The notes below the pieces were generated by a model, which was not told the origin of the DNA, did no database searches, and saw only the letters and a program-made list of their open reading frames with translations. From assembly GCF_004359215.1 (NCBI RefSeq), contig NC_090616.1, forward strand, positions 1,775,976-1,839,975: 64,000 nucleotides of DNA. Direction: 5' to 3'. Below, in pieces: positions 33,056 through 43,327 of the stretch; position 1 is the stretch's first letter, and every line of letters begins with the position of its first letter. A program made the translations under genes and the position numbers. The DNA comes from Bremia lactucae (Eukaryota; Oomycota; Peronosporomycetes; Peronosporales; Peronosporaceae).

Positions 33056-34225
33056 TTAGTCATGAAATTTGCAAATTCCCTTGAGGTTGCTGGATCAGTA
33101 GGACGTTGCGCCCCGACTGACCCCGAACGTATTTTGGCGGTCCTCGCTGTTGCGATTTCGCAACAATGTCGGACCCGCGACCGTTGCCCTTTTTAACATT
33201 CAGACCATAATTACGTTCAGTACTTCTCGGTACTGGGCTTGGGGCACTGCACTCATGAGCGTAGTGTTCTAAATTTCGACAGCGACTGCGTTTTAGCAAT
33301 CGCTTGTTGTTCGGAAAGCAAGATTTCTCGCTTTCGACATTAAGGAGATCCATCGGGCTTAAACCTCCAAGCTCGTGTCGTCTTGGAGGGCGATACGATG
33401 ACGAACTAGCTTGAGCCTGTCTCTAGCTAAATTCCTTCTGTTCCGCTACGGATATTGCTTCTTTAAGCGTATCCAGTTCCAAGCAAAACAGGTGGGTCTT
33501 TATGGGACCATCCGTAACACCATTCATGACAACCGTAATCAACGTGTGTTCATGAATTGGATTGTTAGTGATACAACTCGCTAAGACTCGTGTGTGCTGG
33601 GCGTAAGCATGTACACCACGCTTGCCTTGCTTGATTTTCAGAAGCACTGGTCGAGTTCTGAGCAGCCCAGGCGGTTCAAACGTCTGTATGTGCCGGTTAT
33701 AAAAGCCTCAAGCGACCTAAAGACATATAGGTCGCGCAACTTAAGACCTAGTGCCCAAGCTTTGCCAAAACCTTGCTAAATTTGAATGAGCAATTGCGAC
33801 TTGTACTTGCTCGTCGACGATGTTTACGAGCCTTTATGACATCGTCCGATTCGACAAATAACCTTAAAGGGAGTCCTCTCTGACTTCTTTAAAGTTAAAG
33901 ATGTCAATATTTAAGATTTCTGGACGACATCCCAGATACAGGGTCTGTCGTGTTGCAACCTCAACAGTTCTGTCTGTTTAGAGCCTTGCTGATTAAGCAA
34001 GGCTAATTTCTCCTTCGCCTCGTCAAGTTCATGTTGTATGAACTTGGCGATGGCTGAATGGAGGGCTTCTCTGTCTAAACCGGACAGCATGGCCAAGATG
34101 GCATCATTCCCTACGGTCGAAATAATTCGTTCGAGCGCACTCCTTTCCATGTCACTTAGAAAGGAGTAGCTATCACGCGAAACGTGATGCGTATTTCCAT
34201 TATCATCTAACATGTCCATTTTAGA
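33056..34225 (-). pseudogene. Gyp2-C gag with zinc knuckle (broken)
   Basis: The N-terminal part (from about 34219, MDMLDDNGNTHHVSRDSYSF) is helical with coiled coil near FIQHELDEAKEKLALLNQQ; a capsid piece is at 33423-33650; CRNLEHYAHEC near 33250-33290 is a CCHC knuckle lacking its first Cys. Frame changes separate the parts. Confidence 0.8.
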
Positions 34226-34261
34226 AGATAGAACTGTGGTCCTTGGACGGACTTCAAAGTA

Positions 34262-34571
34262 CGTAACAAGGTACTCTCGACTTGTACTGCTCCAGTACAA
34301 GTCCACTTCGCACTGCTTCAGTGCAAGTGGTGCCTCCTTTCACTTCACGTACACCAGTACGTGGAGAGAAAGACTATCATTTATAACATTGCTTTAAAGA
34401 GGTTTAAAAGAAATCTGTATTTAATATAATTAAGTTCGTCTGTTTATATCTCTTTAATACTAGCATAACTATATACGAATACAAAACATGTCCTGAAGTC
34501 TTATCTGTCTCTCTTTTTCCGCGCGTCCAGCGCTGACTGGACCGCGGAGCAAGTAGACATAATGGCCTATG
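34262..34571 (-). repeat. Gyp2-C 5' LTR, truncated
   Basis: It aligns with 59851-60200 of the complete Gyp2 LTR (CTTGTACT...CCAGTACAAGTCCACTT, GCGCGTCCAGCGCTGACTGG) but stops after AATGGCCTAT. The outer third is missing. Confidence 0.8.
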
Positions 34572-34689
34572 TGTAATGGGGCACACATCGCTTGGAGAAC
34601 CGTTGTTGTGGTACACTTACTTTATGAGTAAAGTACCCTTTTACCGAATTTTAAAATAGTTAGTCACTTAAATCCCATTTAATATGGGT

Positions 34690-35060
34690 AAAAAATGTGG
34701 CCGCCGCCAGATATAAACCTGGCGGCCAAAATCTATTTAAATTAGCCAGGGTAATGTTCTAAGATTTGAGTAATTATATAAAGTTCAGTTCCCCTTTTGA
34801 TCTTAAAGCGTTAAGTAGGCTTGCGCATTGATCTGTAAGAGATAAAAGCCTTTCTAAGATATATCATCTTGGGCACTAGTTGCCACTTGGTTCTACGAAC
34901 CCCTGAAACCCTTGAACTAGAATTCCTTAAGCTTTAATAGCTTGTACGACTCCCTAAGTTGCTAAACCCATTAGTTCAATAGAACTAAGTGACTCTCTGA
35001 GTCTATAAATTTTCCTCTGACTTTAGGAGCGAGTTATCTCCGCTACACCTGGTAGAACTC
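34690..35060 (+). repeat. Gyp3-D 5' LTR
   Basis: It matches 53390-53720 (CCCCTTTTGATCTTAAAGCG, GACTCTCTGAGTCTA-like motifs and AGGAGCGAG at the inner end) and lies directly upstream of gag. The outer end is approximate. Confidence 0.7.
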
Positions 35061-35106
35061 GTAGTCAATCGACGCCTGAGTCTTTACAAGACTAATTTCT
35101 CACGAA

Positions 35107-35860
35107 AATGGACGAGGTTCCAGAATTGTCAGACTCTGTATATGACTCAGAGCCGAGGGCTCGCCCTCTAACTATAAATGTGAAGACATTTGAGGGAAGA
35201 GGGGAAGAAAATCTCCTTTTTTTGGATTAAGCAGATGGAAATGTCCATTAATTCCGCCGTGTTCTTATTAGAACGGCAAAAGGTGGCTATGGCCGTTTCC
35301 AAACTTGAAGGTTGAGCCATGGAGTGGGCACTATCGTGCAGCACGTCCATAAACGACGCTTTTCCCTCATGGGATTCGCTGAAACAGCAAATGACCAGCA
35401 TGTTTGCAACGCCTGATCGGGCTTCTAGCATGCGAGCACGGCTCCTAGCGACTCGATAGGGTAAAAGAACCCTAGGGGACTTTGTCCAGGAGTTGAGAAT
35501 TCTCATTGCATCTATGCATCAAGACCCGGTGCAAGAACCAATTGTAGTGACCACCTTTAGGGGGGGCTCAATGAGGGCGTTGTTCGGACGGAATAATCCC
35601 GGTCCCATCCTGCTACTTCGAAGATGCTGTTTCCATACATCTACGCGCTGAGTTCAAACTTTAAGTCTGCTCGTGTTAGCCCGCCTGTTTACCGAACAAG
35701 CTCTTCGAGCACATGGGTTCCGTCTAATAGAGCGGAACCTATGGATTTAAGCCTCGTTGAGGAAGGAGAAAAAGGCTCTTCAAGCTGTGGAACAGCATAA
35801 GACCATCCGTAGATGATATATGTGCTGGAAGCACGAAACATTTACGATCCGGCCTGCCCT
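35107..35860 (+). pseudogene. Gyp3-D gag (broken)
   Basis: From MDEVPELSDSVYDSEPRARP it reads through LLFWIKQMEMSINSAVFLL and AMEWALSCSTSINDAFPSW, a retrotransposon-gag signature, then TLGDFVQELRILIASM. In-frame stops replace residues at about 35315 and 35457. A degraded zinc knuckle (MCWKHETFTIRPALF) is at 35819-35865. Confidence 0.85.
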
Positions 35861-36069
35861 CTTCGAAATTCGCGTAAAGCTCAAAAGAGCTCCAACTCCG
35901 ACCTATACCAGAGATCTGGTACGGTGCGGGAAACGTCGATACCCAGTAGGTGCGGGGCGCCCTACTGGGGGATACCTAGACTCTGTTGAGCCTCTAGGAG
36001 GTGAGAATAAACAGGACTTAGCCCCAATTAGCTCGGTGCTCAATGGCACAGGGCGAGAGTACAGCCTGG

Positions 36070-36560
36070 CTTGCTAGTCACTCAAGCGATTGTTAAGGGC
36101 TTTGATAAGCCGTGGTCAATTTTAATTGACTCAGGAGCGTCTTGCTAATATGCTCGACGCCTTTCCCTTGGAGGAAGTCAACAATACGTTGAGGCGCTTA
36201 AAGCGCATGAAGGTAATACAATCACTGTTCGCTTAGCGACTGGGACTCGTGGTACTGTTCCCAAGGTTCCATTGAACTTAGGTATAAAGTTTCTGGACTT
36301 TGACAGTATGGAACGCTGTCTCGTCCTTGTTTTAGATTCGAGATATGATCTCATCCTTGGTATGGCCTGGTGAGAACACCATGAGCCATAAATCGATTAG
36401 AGGTCTAAGACTTAGGCGCCACGCGCAATGTTCCTAGCAAAGTTTTGGAGAGTCATGAGCCCACCTTTGCTAGGAAACAAAAGCGCTTTTGGCGCGGATC
36501 ATTAAATGCGTCTGTCAATGTTTTAGACATTGGCATGTCTGAGTTAATAACCTTAAAGTT
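36070..36560 (+). pseudogene. Gyp3-D protease (broken)
   Basis: ILIDSGASC near 36118-36145 is the active-site loop, VRLATGTRGTVPKVPLNLG follows, and RYDLILGMAW at 36340-36370 the second signature. A stop follows this immediately. Same sequence family as 28375-28560. Confidence 0.8.
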
Positions 36561-36680
36561 AATAGTATTAATTCTGAGCCCGACTCAGCAGAAATAAGTG
36601 GAACGGCACGTACTCCACGAGTGACACTCGCTATAATAACGGTTCATTAAATGCTGCATTGTTGGCCTAAGGCTGAGTCA

Positions 36681-36990
36681 TCAAGGGTGCAATATCCATG
36701 AGATACTCGAAGTGGCACGTCTAAGTCCACCGAGTATGATCGGCCGAGGTGGCATCATACTGAGTGTCAGTAGTGACATTGTTAGCGGTTCGCCGGCGGT
36801 TCGCCAGAGCTCAAGGGTGCAATATTCTTGAGATACGTGGAGTGGCACGTCTAAGTCCACCGAGTGTGGTCGGCCGTGGTGGCACCATACTGATTGTCAA
36901 TAGTGACACGATTGGTAGTTCACCAGGGCATTTTGGGCCAAACCCGCCTTATGCACGTGGAGCGACACGTAAAAGTCCGCTGAATAAGGA
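36681..36990. repeat. Degenerate tandem repeat, unit 130 bp
   Basis: Two units start TCAAGGGTGCAATAT at 36681 and 36811 and share GTGGCACGTCTAAGTCCACC; a shorter third piece (ACGTGGAGCGACACGTAAAA) is at 36955. It lies in the variable region between protease and RT of Gyp3. Confidence 0.85.
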
Positions 36991-37402
36991 AGCTGAGTTA
37001 CCTAACTCCTTGTCGGATGACAAATAAGACGCCATGTCTTGCATAGAACCAATATAGGCTGGAAAACCCGGGGACGTACCATTTGTATAGTTTGGGCCAC
37101 CAAAAACTCGGGCTTACAGAGCCGTAGGTCTTTTCTCTACCGAGACAACCACCAAGGACAGTAATGTGTGACTCATAGAAGATTCAGTACTTCAAATTCT
37201 CATTATGAGGTACAACGACACGCGGAGGATCCACAGTGTCCGTGCAATAAAGCAACAGGATTTTATCGATAGAAAATCGATGTAACCTTGCACGCATACG
37301 TGCCGCCAATCGAATACCTGAATCAAAGTCCTTTAGACCTCGTAACAGAGCTACACACTGTTCATCCTTGGTGTAAGTCGAACGGATTAATTCAGTAATA
37401 GG

Positions 37403-39100
37403 TCACATTATAGTCGTTAAATAATAGAGCTTATAATGCGGCCTGCGTGATAACGCGGCCAAAGCATTCTGCTTGCCGGGCTTATGCTTCACCTCGAAGT
37501 TGTATTCCACGAAAAAGAATAGCGTTCGGGCCATTCTCTGTGAGAGATGGGGCGACTTAGTTACCGTGTGTAATGACGCGTGATCTGTATCTATCACTAA
37601 CGGCTTAGAGCCGAGCAGATGAACTCTGAATTTGACGAGAGCATACTTCATAGCAAATAACTTTTTGTCATGAACTGGGTAGTTCTTTTCCGCAGCTTTA
37701 AGCTGTCTAGTAGACTCGAACGCAATAACACGTTCATGCCCATCAACATCTGTTTGTAACAAAGCACTGCCAATGGCAAAATCTGATGCGTCACAGACGA
37801 CACGGATAGGTCAATTTGGGTTTGGCAGTGCCAGAATCGCGGCATGGAAAAGACTGTCCTTAACTGCTCGAAAAGCATTTGTTCGGTGCTAATACAGCAC
37901 CATTCTATATCCTTGTTAAGGAGATTAGATAATGGCCTAGCCATATTAGCGTAATTTTCGCTATATTTGTGTAAATAATTGGCGAGATCCAACCACTTGC
38001 GCAAATCCTTTTGGTTTTTAGAAACCGGCCAATCTACCATGGCTTTTACCTCAGCGGGATCCGCTCTAAGGCCTCGATTTCCAATGAAGCATCCTAAAAA
38101 AGGAAATTTGTCTGCGCCAAAAATGCATTTAGATGCATTGAAATACAACTTGTTTGTGCGCATGCACTCGAGCACTGCTCGCAAATGGTCTAAATGGTCT
38201 TCCATATCCGACCAACCCTGCTCCGCACGACTATGGACAAAAATGTCATCAATATAAGTCTGTGCATAACCTCGATGAGGACTTTCCAACGCCCTGGCAA
38301 CATCCAATCGTCAAGTGATGCAACTGGCAAAACAGTTGTGTCACTAGACGATTGGATGTTGCCAGGGCGTTGGAAAGTCCTTGTGGCATAATCAGCCACA
38401 CCCATAACATGCCGCTTGGGGTGCTAACCGTTGTAAGCGGGATATCGCTAGCTCGCATGAGCAATTGGTAGTAACCATCGACTAAGTCCAATGCACTGTA
38501 CATTGTACATCCCACCATATTGTTCTGAAGAACATCTTTTTAGGAATGGGGGTTGCGCTGGTATAGAGACAGCATTAAGCTTATTATAAGCATGTAGAAT
38601 GCGCCATTTACCATTTGGCTTTTTGTCACAAGATGTCGGTGTCGAATGAGGAGATTTGCTCTCTCGTACCATTCCAGCCTCGTGCTTAGCACGGAAGAAA
38701 TCGTCAATGACGTCACACTGCTCCCTTGGTAAAGGCCATTGTTTTGTGACACAGTATTTGGTTCCCGGAACTAAGTCAATATAATGACGAACACCTCTAT
38801 CCGGAGGTAAATAGATGGTGGGTTAATACATACCACATCTTGGAATTCCTTAATTAAGGAATAAAAGGGATCCGTAGGATCTTTAAGGATCGATGACCCA
38901 TTTTGCGCACTAAGTGCAGCTTTTGTGTCATCCAGGACAGCTTCGTCGAGAAGTGACGATGAGTTTAACTCAACCATAGGTCGAATGACCACCATTTCAG
39001 AAAAGTCACCAGCTTTTAAGGCTCGACCGCACTCATCAATAGACATTTCGTTTAGCTCTAAAAGAGCATGTAACGAGGGGATTGCCGCAAGGCTAACTTC
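37403..39100 (-). pseudogene. Gyp3-D RT and RNase H, inverted (broken)
   Basis: The linker is at 38771-39100, RT fingers at 38448-38760 (NGKWRILHAYNKLNAVSIPA), palm at 37950-38420 with YIDDIFVHSRAE, and RNase H at 37403-37762 (NYPVHDKKLFAMKYALVKF, TDHASLHTVTKSPHL). It runs opposite to the gag, protease and integrase on either side. A 49-bp inverted duplication interrupts the palm. Confidence 0.85.
38279..38382. repeat. Inverted duplication inside the Gyp3 RT gene
   Basis: Arms 38279-38327 and 38334-38382 (49 bp each) are reverse complements with about three mismatches around a 6-bp loop GCAAAA. The right arm is the original RT sequence (minus strand GLSNALATSN) and the left arm a back-copied duplicate inserted between it and the YIDD segment. 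Confidence 0.93.
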
Positions 39101-39189
39101 CCCCTCAATGTTACGGGTTACGCCATTTACAAGCGTATGTAATTGCTCACTCGTATCACTTTGTGAGGGTATACACGCTTTGTGTCCAC

Positions 39190-40060
39190 CCTGTCTTGGA
39201 GTGGAGACAATACGCCTCTTAGAGACCGACCATTGTCAGCACATATGTTCGCACATGCGCAACTTGCCAACGGATTAAACCCTCGGAGCATGTTGCTGCA
39301 CCACTGGCGAGCCTTCCAGTCCCCATTGGTTGCTGGAAGTCCATTACTTTGGATTTTGTTTTCGGTCTACCGAAGGATTCAGCCGGGAACTCCGGCATAG
39401 TGGTCTTTGTTGACCGATTGAGCAAAATGGCTCACGTTGCGGCCGCGCCGGATTCCATTGATGGTGAAGGTTCAGCTAGGCTGTTTATTGATCGCGTGTT
39501 TCGACAACATGGTTTGCCAGTGGCAATTGTCGCTGATCGGGACCCCCGTTTCACGGATAAATTCTGAAAATCAATTTCCCGAGTGCTTAGCACCAGATTG
39601 GATATGTCCACTGCGGACCATCCGCTGACCGATGGTCAAACTGAACGTGTCAATCGCGTCATTGAAGACGTTTTACGCAGCGTGTGTGCTCAGACGCCTA
39701 AATATGGCGCTCAATGCTCTCAGTGGTGAAGTTTACATTAAATAACGCTGTTCATGCCTCAACAGACTATACATTTTTCTATGTCAACGGTCTTACCCAC
39801 CCACGCGTTCCATTATCGATACCACCGTGTGGTTCAGGGCTTGGTGGGGCAGAATAAGCCGATAGGCCTGCTGTTATCAGCCCTGTTACCGTTCGGAAAC
39901 AATTAAGCGAGTTTCTCGCGACGCAATTTAGTGTCTTAAGGCACTTAATGGATACGATGGCTGATAGCCAAGACAAACAAAAAGGACAAGCAGAGCCAAA
40001 GGCAGAAGCTGTATTAATTATTATATGGTCGGAGACCGAGTTTTACTAAGCGCTAAAAAC
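39190..40060 (+). pseudogene. Gyp3-D integrase (broken)
   Basis: The zinc region ends near 39240 (CATCQRIKPSE-like), then the core: ITLDFVFGLPKDSAGNSGIV (first Asp), VAIVADRDPRFTDKF (second Asp) and, after a frameshift at about 39565, STADHPLTDGQTERVNRVIE (Glu region). Downstream the sequence decays and stops before a GPY/F module is recognisable. Confidence 0.85.
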
Positions 40061-40067
40061 CTACCTT

Positions 40068-40132
40068 TTAGATAATATATTAACTAACAACCCTTAAGTG
40101 TTAAATTCATGTAACGATACACCCCGTTACAA
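40068..40132 (-). repeat. Gyp2 LTR outer fragment
   Basis: On the minus strand it begins TGTAACGGGGTGTATCGTTA and matches the first 65 bp of the Gyp2 LTR. The next part of the LTR resumes at 40318, after about 185 bp of unrelated sequence. Confidence 0.8.
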
Positions 40133-40317
40133 AGTCGACCTTGACCCTCGCCACACTCTCTGACTCACAAGGTAAATATTGGGTGTTTAGACTTCGGATC
40201 ACGTCGGACGTATAATACAATAGTCCTCGACGCATCGGCAGGCGCATCCGTGTTCCTCCCTGCAAGGATTGATCCATCAACCTTCCGCACTCCAAGTCGA
40301 TGCTGTACCACTGCACA

Positions 40318-40400
40318 AGATATAATGGTCTATATCTACCAATGGATAAGCTTTCCAAATTTTACTATGTAACCTAATATTCTCTACCACCTTTAAGTGT
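40318..40400 (-). repeat. Gyp2 LTR inner fragment
   Basis: ATATCTACCAATGGATAAGC and CACCTTTAAGTG match the Gyp2 LTR (60170-60270). With 40068-40132 it brackets an insertion that has a partly open minus-strand reading (IFTL end, basic) which I do not recognise. Confidence 0.65.
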
Positions 40401-40420
40401 TTTTATTTTTTTGTGTTTAA

Positions 40421-40557
40421 CAAAATTTTAGGACTTTTCTAAGCGCACGCGAGTCTTCTGTCGCTAACCGGGGCGGTATATTGTAATTTCATGAACAATA
40501 TACCGCCCCGGTCAGCGACAGAAGACTCGCGTGGCTTAAAAAAGTCCTAAAATTTTG
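40421..40557. repeat. Foldback sequence with 62-63-bp arms
   Basis: Arms 40421-40483 and 40496-40557 are almost exact reverse complements (outer CAAAATTTTAGGACTTTT, inner GGGGCGGTATATTG) around a 12-bp loop TAATTTCATGAA. It lies 150 bp downstream of the capping-protein stop codon. It could be a foldback transposon remnant, a strong terminator hairpin or a snapback duplication. Confidence 0.95.
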
Positions 40558-40706
40558 TACACCATTACGGTAAATAAACCGAATATTCTCATGAAAGAGG
40601 AGTTACTTAATTGCCTACACATAAGTTTCTTTACTACAACACTTGATTAAGTACTGAATTAATACGGCCCAATTTCCTAAACAAAATGAAAAAACAAAAA
40701 CTTCAT

Positions 40707-41579
40707 TTATTCCTCGTGTTTCTTCTGTCCGTGCTTGAGCACAGCGCCCGTCAATTCACCAACAAATGGATTGGCCAGTGCCGGTGTTTGCTGTAATTTA
40801 CGCATCCCATTAATCACTTCCCGCGTCTTGGAGATATACAATCCATCCAGACTCGAGCGCATGTCAATCTCCATGTCCTCGACCATGTGCCCCATATTCG
40901 ACACATGAGTAAACTGGTCTTCAAACTCCATTGTCCGCTCTGCCTGCCTCGTGAGCGTACCATCAAGTGTCAAGTCGCCCAATTCCGGACGATTGACCTT
41001 CATTAAGAGTAATACGGACGTCGTAAGGCGGTACGTCGCCTTCTTACTGCCCTTCTCCAGCACGTCCGTGCTACTTTCCTGCACTTCAATTACATGAATC
41101 GAATTCCATTCTCCTTTTTCTACAAAACGTTGATTCTCTACATCTTTTTTAACAAGAAAACACGCCGCAAATCCAGACTCCAAGTCCCACATATAGACCG
41201 ACGAGAGGCCCCCTTGATAGTACAATTCCCGGTACGAGTCAAAGATCTCGTTCGCTTGTATCTCAAGCTCGCGTAGGGTCTCGGATGGATAAAACGCTTC
41301 GCCACTCGTTTTTGACGAAGGATTGTACTGATTTGTCCATGGAGACCGGTACAGATCGCCGTCGCGATTATAATCGCAGAGCAAATACTTGCGGCCGTTT
41401 GCAGGATCCACGGCCACCTGAAGCGGATGATCTACACGCTGATACAAATCCTCTGCTAGAGAAGGAATCACGCGCGTGAGGTTATACACGTCTGTCTCCA
41501 CCTGTCGTGGTGGCATGCGCCGCAATAGATTTAAACACGTCGTCATGCCGCCATTCGCGGTGGTGGGGTCCGAACTCAT
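40707..41579 (-). CDS. CAPZB: F-actin capping protein, beta subunit
   Basis: A 290-residue intronless gene for the beta chain of the heterodimer that caps actin barbed ends. Family signatures are present in order: CLNLLRRMPPRQVETDVYNL (helical N terminus), YLLCDYNRDGDLYRSPW, YYQGGLSSVYMWDLESGFAA, WNSIHVIEVQE, and a C-terminal helix with VEDMEIDMRSSLDGLYISKT ending in the basic tentacle region. Length fits the family (about 270-300 aa). It diverges from the A49 gene; the ATG chosen gives the conserved N terminus MSSDPTTANGGMTTCLNLLR. Confidence 0.96.
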   Translation of the reverse strand: MSSDPTTANGGMTTCLNLLRRMPPRQVETDVYNLTRVIPSLAEDLYQRVDHPLQVAVDPANGRKYLLCDYNRDGDLYRSPWTNQYNPSSKTSGEAFYPSETLRELEIQANEIFDSYRELYYQGGLSSVYMWDLESGFAACFLVKKDVENQRFVEKGEWNSIHVIEVQESSTDVLEKGSKKATYRLTTSVLLLMKVNRPELGDLTLDGTLTRQAERTMEFEDQFTHVSNMGHMVEDMEIDMRSSLDGLYISKTREVINGMRKLQQTPALANPFVGELTGAVLKHGQKKHEE

Positions 41580-41716
41580 CCCGTATCGCTTTATCGATAC
41601 GGGATTGGCTTAATTGAAAAAGTCGGAATCCTTCTTTTCAACCAATCGAAATAGGTATGGGTCAAAGGTAATTCCAGCCAATCAACATCAAGTCATTCCG
41701 CACCAGCAATTCCAGC
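41580..41716. promoter_or_regulatory. Divergent promoter between CAPZB and A49
   Basis: Only 137 bp separate the two start codons, so the 5' UTRs and promoters must be shared or overlap. CCAATCGAAATAGG at 41641 and AGCCAATCAAC at 41677 are CCAAT-type motifs, the second lying 40 bp before the A49 start. Motif roles are inference. Confidence 0.6.
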
Positions 41717-43161
41717 ATGAGCAAGCGCGTACGAGTACATCTGAAGCATCAAGAAACATTTGACCGCACGGCCCCGATCGTAGGTGAGCATTGTATGTAA
41801 TGCATTGAAAGCCCTCGCATGTTGTGTAATGGGCCGTTTCGTATCCAAATCGTAGCAACATTTCGCAATGGTCCACCACCGCCAAAGGATCGGAACGATT
41901 TAGCGTTTGAAGTATTTGAGAATCCGGCCAAGAAGCAACGTCTCGTGGTCGCAAGTTCCGAAAAAGTGGCGTATCAAGGAGCCAACTTTGGTTATTTAGG
42001 ATCAAGTCACGATTTTGCTAGCTATGCCGTTGGCATCTACGACAAGAAGACTCGAGAGGTCCGATTATGCAACGTTGACCAGATTTACGTCATGCAACAG
42101 GCGATTAAAAACATGTCGGAAGAAATCGACGACAATCGTGGCAGTGATAAAACCGCAATAGAAAAGCGACGCGATCTAATTGAAGCGTTTGGTAGCAAAA
42201 AGAGCAAACGCATGCAAAAGAATCGTGAAGAGAACATGCTCAATTTGAAAAATATCAGTGGTGCGGCTTCGATATCCCAAACGTTACAGACCAAAATGGC
42301 AGCTGCCAAGCAAAAGCTTGCGGAAAAACAGGCCCAAGATAGAAGTTACACCAAAGAGGGCGCCGCTCTTGCTGCCACGCGCAACGCTCTCCTCCCGCCG
42401 TGTGATATTGACGCGCCAACGCCCGATCGCGTCTACGACCTTTCAAAGTGTACGATTTTTTTTGTGTTTTTGCTGTCATTCCTGTGACGACGTATATATT
42501 TACTTCAAAAGGATTTTTATGTGTTTTAACAGTTCTTACGGATGATGTCATGGATTCCCTGACTATCATGGCGGAAGAGGTGGTCGAGGCGCTACAGACC
42601 ACGAGTGTGGCCGAGTATGCCGCAAGCTTGAATCTAGCGTCGCTACCTACGCGACTAATGCTGTCTATGCCTACGCCCTATGATGTCAACACGATGTGCC
42701 TGGTCGTGTACTTGGCCTATATGATTGATTTTTACAGTTCGCGATTTCCACTGCGCAAGACAGCTGAGGTTTTTAGTGAGGAAAAGGGAATACCACTAAG
42801 TATTGTGCGTCATTTCTTTAAGCTATTTACCGACATGAGTGAGGACAATAATGGCTACCCAACGTATCTTCAGTCCAAAATGATGAAGGACAAGCTCAGT
42901 CTCCACCTTCTTGTCGTCGCACTAACGGTCAATGGCTTTGCATTGGACCTTGCCGAAGTTGGGAACGATCTCAAACGATCGCCCGTGCATATCCAAGCGT
43001 ATGCGCGTCAACTTGGCTGTCTCGTTGAAAAGCTCAAAACCGACGCGGGTGTGTACGCAGGCGCGGGCTCTTTAGCATCCAAGAAACCGACTCTACGCGC
43101 CGTGCTGTCAGTGCCACTTCATTTCCCGCAACCAAAGCGTGGCAATCCATCCCGCCGATAA
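41717..43161 (+). CDS. RPA49: DNA-directed RNA polymerase I subunit A49
   Basis: Three exons by my reading: 41717-41783, 41856-42449 and 42533-43161, giving 429 residues; yeast A49 is 415. Donors are GTGAGC and GTACGA, acceptors CGTAG and AACAG, with introns of 72 and 83 nt and phases that join. The N-terminal dimerisation barrel includes ATFRNGPPPP and YAVGIYDKKTREVRLCNVDQ; a basic linker (KKSKRMQKNREEN) follows; the C-terminal tandem winged helix runs from about residue 220 (LTDDVMDSLTIMAEEVVEAL to LRAVLSVPLHFPQPKRG). A49 with A34.5 aids Pol I initiation and elongation in the nucleolus. Without the first intron the protein would begin at 41819 with an unlikely N terminus. Confidence 0.88.
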
Positions 43162-43327
43162 AATTCTTACAAGCAATACATTCCATGGTCTACTCTTGGC
43201 TACATTTTCTAAGTCTACTCGTGCTCATACATTCATTCCCGTGTCAATTTATCCAAATATTTTTCAAGTCGTCTGACCACACTGTTTGAAACACACTTTA
43301 CTTATAGATACATTCCTCCTAGTCCTC

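Larger units (their letters stand above)
28570..34571 (-). mobile_element. Gyp2 chromovirus, copy C (3'-truncated)
   Basis: A second Gypsy family, minus strand: 5' LTR, gag, zinc knuckle, protease, linker, RT, RNase H, integrase and the start of a chromodomain. The 3' LTR and whatever preceded it are missing, replaced by the Gyp3 fragment. Many frameshifts and stops. Confidence 0.88.
34680..40060 (+). mobile_element. Gyp3 Gypsy element D with an inverted pol block
   Basis: 5' LTR, gag, zinc knuckle and protease run on the plus strand to about 36500, RT and RNase H run on the minus strand (37403-39100), and integrase is again plus (39190-40060). The total content is one Gypsy element, so the centre is inverted. 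The 3' end is lost. Confidence 0.75.

Noticed and set aside
36681..36990. CRISPR-like array
   Set aside because: Two and a half diverged 130-bp units without spacers in a eukaryotic retroelement; an ordinary tandem repeat.
42085..42602. Minus-strand frames over the A49 gene
   Set aside because: Shadows of conserved A49 exons.
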